Of a DNA stretch of 18,608 nt, positions 1 to 6,800 are shown piece by piece (the stretch's first letter is position 1; every line of letters begins with the position of its first letter). Made by a program: the position numbers and the translations under genes. The notes beneath the pieces are model-generated. The model was not told the origin of the DNA. It ran no database searches and was given only the letters and a program-made list of their open reading frames with translations. The stretch spans positions 1 through 18,608 of the forward strand of contig RBNI01002412.1 in the NCBI GenBank assembly GCA_003990745.1, written 5' to 3'. The DNA is from Jimgerdemannia flammicorona. Taxonomy: Eukaryota > Mucoromycota > Endogonomycetes > Endogonales > Endogonaceae.

Positions 1-355
1 TTATTATTATTATTTTTTTTTATATGGTAGACTTGTCTTTGCTTCAATTTTGGACTCTTTTTTGTATCGGAAAGTAAACTGGAGTTGAAATGTATTCTGA
101 ATTTCAGACTGAGGTTTATTCACTCTTGTCTCTGGGGTAATTTATACAAGTTGGTTGCTATCTGCTATATAATGAACTATAGATTTGCTATTTATAGTAT
201 ATCTGGGTGGATAGCTACTGTTCACATTATTCCCTTCTTTGGCTATCTGGTTATTTATACATTTTCCACAGTAATGGTTGCTGGTTACTATGCTATGCTA
301 ATGTTCACATCACCTGGTTAGGTTTCAAGATTGCTATGTTTTGTAGTTTGTCACA
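1..355 (-). repeat. LTR of retroelement family 'A' (incomplete at the window edge)
   Basis: On the minus strand this stretch has the order of an LTR: AT-rich U3, a TATA-like TATAAATTACC near 145-155, then GAGTGAATAAACCTCA (110-125) containing a polyadenylation signal. The same 16 bases occur at 9255-9270 (minus) and 16055-16070 (plus), and similarity continues on both sides in all three, which defines a repeat family. The U3 start is probably the TGTGAC near 355; the U5 end lies left of base 1. If the neighbouring internal fragment belongs to the same insertion, this is its 3' LTR. The boundaries are inferred; the three-copy repeat is seen directly. The small plus-strand ORFs here are not genes. 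Confidence 0.6.
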
Positions 356-761
356 GTATTCTTGTAGAAGCTACTTTCAATTCTGCGAGAACTGATGGTA
401 AAGGTTCAATAGGTGAGATTGGTGAGACTGGTATGGGGTATTTGGCTGTAAGATCTCAGGCTTATATAATGAGATCTTCTAGTTTTTGTGCAAGTTCTTC
501 AAGTTGTCCAGCAGGGCCACCTGTGTTGTCTCATTGATCTGGTTGGGCATTTTGGGCTGTACTGGCTTCTTGTTCTGGTTGGGATCCTTCTGATACTTGA
601 TAGTTGGCAAGTCTTGAGGATTCCCATCTAGATGCTGGTGATAACTGGTTCTCCTGTGGTAGTAGAGACTAGTGTTGTATCAAATGTATCCAGTTTGACT
701 GTGGGTTCTTGTGAGCTGAAAAGTCACATCAATTTGAAATCTTCTCAGTTGAGCCCCCAAA
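356..761 (-). mobile_element. Internal fragment of LTR element 'A', gag-like, deleted derivative
   Basis: Read on the minus strand, this lies between an LTR end (ACATTACA, ending at 762) and the next LTR (from about 355). It starts with TTTGGGGGCTCAACTGAG (744-761), where a primer-binding site would be expected; I could not match it to a tRNA. It continues into a hydrophilic reading frame rich in Q, E and P, with in-frame stops, including a segment reading GQLEELAQKLEDL, like the N-terminal part of a gag protein. Only about 400 bp separate the LTRs, far too little for gag-pol, so this is a deleted or non-autonomous derivative. No enzyme domain is present. Confidence 0.45.
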
Positions 762-817
762 TGTAATGTGCCTGGCTCAATGGAGGCAAATTATAAGGTT
801 GGGGATTGATGTAGTTT
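762..817 (-). repeat. Truncated 5' LTR end (U5) of element 'A'
   Basis: On the plus strand the segment starts TGTAATGTGCC and ends near GATGTAGTTTGGCT. The reverse complement of 17022-17077 is a diverged copy, starting TGTAATATGCC and containing GATGTAGTTTAGCT. It therefore marks the terminal bases of the family 'A' LTR (minus-strand end ...ACATTACA). The LTR is cut off abruptly where the gypsy protease sequence begins at about 818. Confidence 0.5.
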
Positions 818-1035
818 GGCTTAGTAAGAAAGCAGCAGACCACCTACTTTGGGAGGTTGAAGAAGTAATCAAATTGGTGTTCATCACAGTAGATAGTATA
901 AGAGCCACACCTCTAGGAACGATCGGAGATGTTTCTATCAAATTTGGAGGAGCAACTATACCAGTAAATGTGATCATAACTAATGTTACCAACTATGACA
1001 TTCTTATTGGCAACCAGTGGCTTCATAAAGCCAGC
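818..1035 (+). pseudogene. Ty3/gypsy retropepsin (aspartic protease) fragment
   Basis: The frame reads KKAADHLLWEVEEV, then TIPVNVIITN and YDILIGNQWL, the C-terminal two thirds of a retropepsin-like domain of a gypsy polyprotein. The matching segment at about 12290-12500 on the plus strand is roughly three quarters identical by hand alignment, with most differences being transitions. The piece holding the catalytic Asp is missing here, because the left end is fused to an LTR fragment at about 818. The right end stops at about 1035, against copia sequence in the opposite orientation. It is an isolated, non-functional fragment; the fold assignment is inferred from the family pattern hxhDhLIGxxWL. 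Confidence 0.7.
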
Positions 1036-1044
1036 TCAAATCGT

Positions 1045-1524
1045 TGTCGTTTTCGGAGGTTGTTTCAGACTTTAACTTGACAGATTTATCAGCGGGGGTT
1101 TCTGGCTCGTCGTTTCGAACTCTAGATTTGCGCCCATTTAGCGGTGGAAAATCGTCGTCTATCTCAGTTGCCGTAGATTTTTCAGTTTGCGCTGGTTACG
1201 GTTGCGGTTTCACCTTGTTGCCGTGCTTTCACAGGTGTGAGCGGTTGTTGTTGCTGGATATATCCAAGTTGTGAATACCAGGTATGGATGTCATTCGGCG
1301 TAGTTGTCGAATTCGCATGCTGAAAAGAATTTGCGGTGCTTTCGGAGATGTGGATGTCGTTGTCAAATTCGCTTGAATAGCGTGCCGGCGGTACGGGCAG
1401 TGCTCGGACGGGTAAGCCATTGACCGTATATCAGTTGCCTTGCCTCGATGCCGTCATTACTCGCTTTTGGCTGTCGTATATCGTCGCGCCTTTTGAGTCT
1501 ATAGTATTAGCTTATTTCCGCGCG
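1045..1524 (-). pseudogene. Degraded copia polyprotein segment, linker-like
   Basis: This lies downstream (on the minus strand) of the copia protease. One frame over about 1045-1230 reads as an acidic, hydrophilic stretch including DDDFPPLNGRKSRVRNDEPE, typical of the poorly conserved linker between integrase and reverse transcriptase in copia proteins. A second frame near 1255-1295 contains TWYSQLGYI, which might be a damaged W-H-x-R-L-G-H integrase zinc motif. No integrase core (D,D,E) is visible, so most of it has been deleted or was never here. Stops and frame changes interrupt the reading. Assignment to the adjacent copia element rests on orientation and adjacency. Confidence 0.4.
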
Positions 1525-2565
1525 CTACACCTTACTCATAGAAAAGAGGTTCTTCTTGAGATCGGGAATGTAGAGGAAGTCGTATAGTGTGACAGATGTA
1601 TTGCTTACGTTACCATGGAGCTGCATATAATTTTGCCCTGTCCTTTGGCGTATATGATGTCGTTGTTTCCCAGTTCGATAAGGACGGGCTGGTCGAACTC
1701 CTTGTATGCGCTGAACCATTCGCGGTGTGAAGTCATACGCTGGGTTGCGCCGGAATCCATAATCCATATGTTGTCGTTGGCGATACTGACGTCACCACTT
1801 TTCATCGGTGGAAAAGCATTCCCCTGACCGGGATTTATAGAGGTCGAGATGGCAGAACTGGTAGGACTGGTTGTAGAACTTGCACTGGTAGAACTGTTAC
1901 TGGAGCCGGTCATAACTCTTTTCGCCGATCCAAAAGTATATCCCGTGGATCCTAAAGCTGCATGTGCATAGGTTGCTTGCGCGTAAAATAAAATGCTATT
2001 GTTGTCGGTTTCGGCTGTATAATTCGTATGGCCGCCATGTTGGCCTCTGTTGCCGCTGCCTCAATAATTATTTTCGCGCTGTTGTTCGTCACTGCAGTTG
2101 CCACGATAATCCTTTTCGCGATAATTCCCTTGATAACGACTGTTGTGGCAGCGCTGTCCCTCCCGTTGCCCATTCGTTTTGTGATAACAATTCCGCTGGC
2201 GATGTCCATACTTGCCACAGTAGTTGCAATCGCCGTCAAACTTGGCTTGACCGCGCTGGCCTCATCCTAGGCCTCGTTTTTGCTAGCCTCGTTGCTGGCC
2301 GTGTTGCTGATCTCGTTGGTCTCTTTGGATTCGGTTTCCGCCTCCACCACGCGAGCTGTAGAAGGCTTTCTTGTTGCCGTAATTGCCTTTGCCACCTGGG
2401 CGGGCTTCTCCATTGAGCAGGCTGGGGTAATTCATTAGTTTTTCGCTCTGTTGCATGATGTTTGCCTTGAATCCGTTCGCGCGTCCTTTGCGCGTTTCTT
2501 CACTTGTATATACTTGTAAATCGTTCGGAGATCGTAGTGTATGCTTAGAGGATCGTTAAATCTTG
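1525..2565 (-). pseudogene. Ty1/copia gag and protease region (frameshifted)
   Basis: Read leftwards, this is the C-terminal half of a copia gag and the start of pol. The gag part includes RKGRANGFKANIMQQSEKLM, then a Gly/Gln-rich stretch with two in-frame stops, then a CCHC zinc knuckle C-NY-C-GKYG-H-RQRN-C (2187-2228). A Ser/Thr/Pro-rich linker leads to WIMDSGATQRMTSHREWF, with the retropepsin catalytic D-S-G triplet at 1749-1757. A frame change near 1620-1640 is needed to reach LYDFLYIPDLKKNLFSMSKV, the conserved end of copia proteases. The 5' LTR and primer-binding site lie directly upstream at 2641-2770. Base composition is balanced, unlike the AT-rich copia copy at 14-18 kb. It cannot be expressed as one protein. 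Confidence 0.85.
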
Positions 2566-2618
2566 TCTAGCTGTATATTTGCAATTTCTTTCCTAGCGAC
2601 TAGCGACTAACGTGTAGC

Positions 2619-2654
2619 GGGGCTCATAACCTTTTGTAGGTGGGGCTCATAACC
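2619..2654 (-). promoter_or_regulatory. Copia primer-binding site, tandemly duplicated, matching initiator tRNA-Met anticodon arm
   Basis: Directly after the LTR end (minus strand ...CAACA) comes GGTTATGAGCCCC (2642-2654). Its first twelve bases are complementary to GGGCTCATAACC, the anticodon arm of fungal initiator tRNA-Met including the CAT anticodon. Copia of Drosophila and Ty5 of yeast are known to prime from an internal piece of this tRNA rather than from its 3' CCA end. A second copy of the same 13-mer follows about 22 bases further in. The position against the LTR makes the call convincing; the reason for the duplication is unknown. Confidence 0.7.
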
Positions 2655-2770
2655 TGTTGTGAATATGTTTCTTGTAAAGAGAGCGGCATTTTTATTGAAA
2701 TAGCAAATAACGCCCTTTTACGTGATCATTGATGACATATTACATTGATAACAAGTTGTAAATCTCAACA
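2655..2770 (-). repeat. Copia LTR, 5' end of the left copia element
   Basis: On the minus strand it starts TGTTGAGAT and ends CACAACA, so the ends form the 5-bp inverted repeat TGTTG/CAACA. TTCAATAAAAATGCC (a polyadenylation signal) lies about 40 bases before the end. A diverged copy with the same start and the same TTCAATAAAAAT block is found at 13627-13768, also on the minus strand. The right end of the LTR abuts the primer-binding site. At 116 bp it is short for a copia LTR, so the outer boundary at 2770 may be too tight. Confidence 0.55.
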
Positions 2771-3897
2771 AACTCATCCCAATTCAACTCATTCATAATC
2801 TGTGATGACCAACCCTCGGTACAAATAATTCAAATATCTTCCAGTACTTCATGTCTCCTTATTTACCTCCTCGTTGTTGATCTATAAGATGTTCACAATA
2901 TGTGAAGAAGGATAATATATATTAAGACAGAAGATTCAGAAAGAAGCATGTATCAAGAAAGTTAGAGAAAAAGTAATACTGAGTCCCCACGAAGCGAAAA
3001 TCGCCATGGCCACACACACCATGACACACCTACACACCCTCAACTCCCGAGTCGTTACACAAGTCGGAAAACCCACCATGCGTGGCCACAGCGTTGTCAG
3101 TTGGAGGGATGTTTAGCGCTTCCATCAGACCAATGACGGTGACAAATAGCATAGGTGTACGGCTAAAATACTAGACATGATGTCGTGTTCTGCTATCTCA
3201 CCAAACACACAGTAAAACCAATATATGTCATACAATACATACCACTTTAACTTCCCATTCCTCCCGTTCTCCCTCCCTCCAGCCCTCCCTCACTTTCTCG
3301 TGTCGGCTCGCTCATGAGGTTCTGGTTCCCATATAACGTGGGCCTCCAAAACTAGACACCCTTGTCGCCCGCGCAACCTTTCCTCAGTTTTCCCCTGTCG
3401 AACTCCTCTCCCAAATCCAGAGCATCATCATCGAACGAGAACTTACAACGACGCGAGCTCGCCAGCATGCCTGAGGACCAACGTCTATACAAGATCATCA
3501 CAAGCTGCAGGCTCGGGTAAGAAAGGTGTCGCAGGATGCGGGCAGGCGTGCACGAGGACGCGATTTGATGTGGGACAGGAATGGTTATATTGGTTGTGGC
3601 TAAGGCAAAAGCTCGACTGGGACTGAAGTCAGTGGTGGGAGCAGTTATGCCTGGCAGCGGCCCTAGGGGCGTGGTTGAAGCAAGGATCCGGTCTTGGATT
3701 ATGAACATGGTTATATGAACTGACAGAGGTGAGCAAAAGTAGGAGGAGACGAAGAGGTCGCTAGGGAAGTCAAGCGGGTTGTGGCTGGTTGTGGCGCAGC
3801 GAGAGAGCAGGTTGAGCGGGCGGGTTGTGACGGGTTGTGGCACGGCGAAATTTGTCCCGCAGCACCATTCAGCTGAAGACGAACCACTACAAAAACC
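2771..3897 (+). promoter_or_regulatory. Upstream region of the kinase-LRR gene, with CT-rich tract
   Basis: No convincing protein gene lies here. A pyrimidine-rich tract at about 3249-3300 (runs of CCCTCCCTCC and CCCTCCCTCAC) is of the kind often found just upstream of fungal transcription starts, and CCAAT sequences occur near 3130 and 3217. If transcription starts just after the tract, the 5' leader would be about 600 nt. Short ATG-started frames in the leader include 3006-3116 (36 codons) and 3468-3521 (17 codons). One further plus-strand frame at 3335-3469 reads protein-like but has no ATG. Promoter function is inferred from composition and position only. Confidence 0.35.
3468..3521 (+). 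other. Small upstream ORF or candidate first exon
   Basis: ATG at 3468 opens MPEDQRLYKIITSCRLG and meets TAA at 3519. The stop codon overlaps a good donor site, GG|GTAAGA (donor GT at 3518 or nearby), so the same ATG could instead start a short first exon spliced to a later acceptor. The main frame at 3898 has its own ATG in a good context and an in-frame stop about 20 bases upstream, which favours an upstream ORF or an untranslated exon. Transcript data would decide. Confidence 0.25.
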
Positions 3898-6800
3898 ATG
3901 TCCGTTCCAACACGCCAACAGCGCCTACAGGGCCTACTAGCCCGACTCAAGCCTTTTGAACACCTGCACCGATCCCACCAAATTGAAATCTTGGCTTGGA
4001 GAAACCAATATGCCAGATACAACCAAGAACTCCGTGCCTGCCTCCATAAATTGGCCGTACCGCAGCTGGAGCCATACCTTGTCTGGATTCCGCCCGATAA
4101 CCTCAGGTTTCTTACACAATTTGCCGAAGGCGGGTTTGCCAAAGTTTACCAGGCATATGTTGAAGTGAAGTCAGAACTCTCCCAGATGGCGGCCAAAGAA
4201 ATGAATTTGTCGATGGTAGAAGAGGTGAGTTTCAGTTGATATGACGTATGCAATTTTTCCACACAATATCAATTATCAATAACCTTGTATATTTTAATCC
4301 CACTAATACAGTTAGTGCTGAATGTCTATTTGAGTTACCGTGGAAATGACACTAACAATACTCCAACAATGGATATTGTCGCCCTGTCACAACATCCTAG
4401 AACAAAAGAGTATCTGATGATTATGGAATTTGCTGATATTGGTACTCTTGAGAAACAGCCATGTGAGCAAGATGGTGATTGGTATACAGCTTTCACCTAT
4501 GCCATAAAACTTGCCAACCGCTTAGCCATTCTCCATGATATGGGATTCAGTCATAAGGATCTCCACCCAGGGAACGTAGTATTTGACAAGTCTCATACCG
4601 CACTCCTGATCGATGTCGGCCTTAGTCAAGCTGCGGAAGATGCAAATTCCGAGAAAGGCGTCTATGGTAGAATGGCATACTTCCCTCCAGAGATCTTTAA
4701 AGGGGAAGATTATACAAAGAAATCAGATGTCTACTGCTTAGGAACTCTGTTGTGGCAGTTGATCGTCGGTGTTCCACCACAAGCCAATGCTTCAGCGGCC
4801 GTTTCCAGCAGTCCAGATGGCCTTCGAGAGGAGTTGATCCATGGTGCACCAACAACGTTCAATGATATCCTCCGGAGTTGCTGGCATATCGACCCCAACC
4901 GGCGACCTAGGGCTCTCGATGTCTACTATCAGTTGTTAGAATGTGCGGCTGGTTTAGTCGGGATTCCATTCAATTTGCAACCAAATATAGAACATCAGAT
5001 CTTAGGAGCACTTGCAACTACACCCATGCCGTTTTCATTTGAGATTCAGTCGTTCATCAAGGCAAGACGGATCATCCATCAGCAGCAAGAGCTGGAATTT
5101 GCAAACAGCATCAACGCCTTCGAATTCAAAGATGGACGGAGCGCATACAATGCCGGGAGTAAATTTTACTCACATTCACAACTCAGTCAAATCACCAACG
5201 AGCACTCGCGGTTGAATTTTCTCACTCCCATGCGAGGTAAGTAGCATCACAGTTGGCACAGATATATATCCTTATGTACAATATTTGTATTTATTAACCA
5301 GTAGGTTTTTGTGCTCTTGACTTATGTCGTATTGATCAGACTATTGTAGCATTGAAGGTAACATTGGCAGGATCCACAATGTTAACATGCTACATCCAAC
5401 TATTGGTGAATGCATATTAATAATGAATTTTTTTTTAGATGGAACAATAAGGAAAAACAAAATCTCAACCAGTATGTCATAACACATTAAACATTGTTTG
5501 ATAATGTTATATAATAAAACCAATGGCCGTTTGTATTTGCTAGATCCCCATTCATTTGCAGAAAGCAAGACAAATCACGAGGGGACCAGTATCCTAGTAG
5601 AGCATCTGAAGCAGGAAAAGACTTCGCATATATTAAATCTTTCCGGTATGTCTGAACTTTGCAAACTATTGTTTACAGAAAATCAAACTCACATTTTATA
5701 CATCGTTACTCATCCCTGTCAATATTCAGGAAAGTTTAACAGCGACAAAGCAACGCACATACTGATCGAATTTCTGAAGCAGAACACAGAAGGGACCATA
5801 CTCGATCTCAGCAGTTAGAATCACCTGAATTATTGTTTTTGTAGCTGTGGAATAGGATCATGTTGTGATCCAGGTGTGCTCACGTTCTGTCATTAAATTC
5901 AGAAAACCGGATCGGCATCCTGTTGGCCCGCGCCTTTGCTGAGATTCTAAAGCAGAACAAAACTTTGACCACCCTAAATTTTCAAGGTATATCCGAACTT
6001 GTTTTGAGCAGAAGGATGGAACGGAGTTCACGTTTACCACGTGTTTCCTCATTCTCTATTCATTTTCAGTAAACAGCATTGGCGCCGAGGGGGCATACTC
6101 CTTAGCCGAGTCTCTGAAGAAGAACACGACCTTAACCGAGTTGAACCTCGCCTGTATGTCGAAGCTGTGGGAAGCATTGTGTGCAGCCGCATGCTCGCGA
6201 TTTGTACGCTTTCACTCATACTCTGTTCATTTTAAAGGGAATAGTATTGGCGACGAAGGGACACGCGCCTTAGCCGAGTCTCTGAAGCAGAACACGACTT
6301 TGAAAGAGCTGAATCTTGGTGGTATGTCTGAACTGTGTGATATATTGTGTGCAACTGCTTGATGAGACGAAGCATACGATATGTACCTGATCGTTCATCC
6401 ACTGTTCATTTTAAAGAGAATAACATTGCCGACGAGGGAGCACACGCCCTGGCCAAGTCTTTGAAGAAGAACATGACCTTGACAGGGCTGAATCTCTCCT
6501 GTATGTCTGAACTATTAAAAGCATTATGTACAGCTGCGCGATGGAATGAAGCTCATGACATATGCGTGTTCGCTTATATCCTGTTCATTTTAAAGGGAAT
6601 AGAATTGGCGACGAGGGGACACGCGCCCTAGCCGAGTCTCTGAAGCAGAATACGACCTCCACCGAGGGGAATTTCTCCTGTATGACAGAACTGTGTGAAT
6701 CATTGTGTACTGCTGCGTGGTGGAATGAAGCTCACGATCTGTGCGTGTTTCCTCATTTTAAAGGGAATAGCATTGACGACGTGACGGCTCGGGTACACAC

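Noticed and set aside
1964..2416. Plus-strand frames of 150 and 80 codons (second at 2028-2270), hydrophobic
   Set aside because: They are complements of the Gly/Gln-rich and zinc-knuckle region of the copia gag on the minus strand; the CCHC motif shows which strand codes.
3006..3116. Plus-strand 36-codon ORF starting MATHTMTHL
   Set aside because: It lies upstream of the CT-rich tract, so is probably not on the kinase transcript, and shows no domain or codon signal; too short to support as a gene.
3352..3918. Minus-strand frame of 188 codons
   Set aside because: It overlaps the start codon of the kinase gene on the opposite strand, has no recognisable domain and an erratic composition (Ser, Pro, Cys and Thr rich), and lacks a sensible promoter. 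It is a chance frame in balanced-composition DNA.
3711..4142. Minus-strand frame of 143 codons across the first kinase exon
   Set aside because: Antisense shadow of the kinase exon, no family resemblance.
3898..5236. Possible NACHT/NB-ARC NTPase as in true NLR proteins
   Set aside because: The conserved motifs are those of a protein kinase (HKDLHPGN, DVG, PPE); no Walker A GxxxxGK[ST] is present.
5858..6052. Minus-strand frame of 64 codons, and a similar one at 7863-8135
   Set aside because: Antisense shadows of LRR exons; the regular array on the plus strand explains them.
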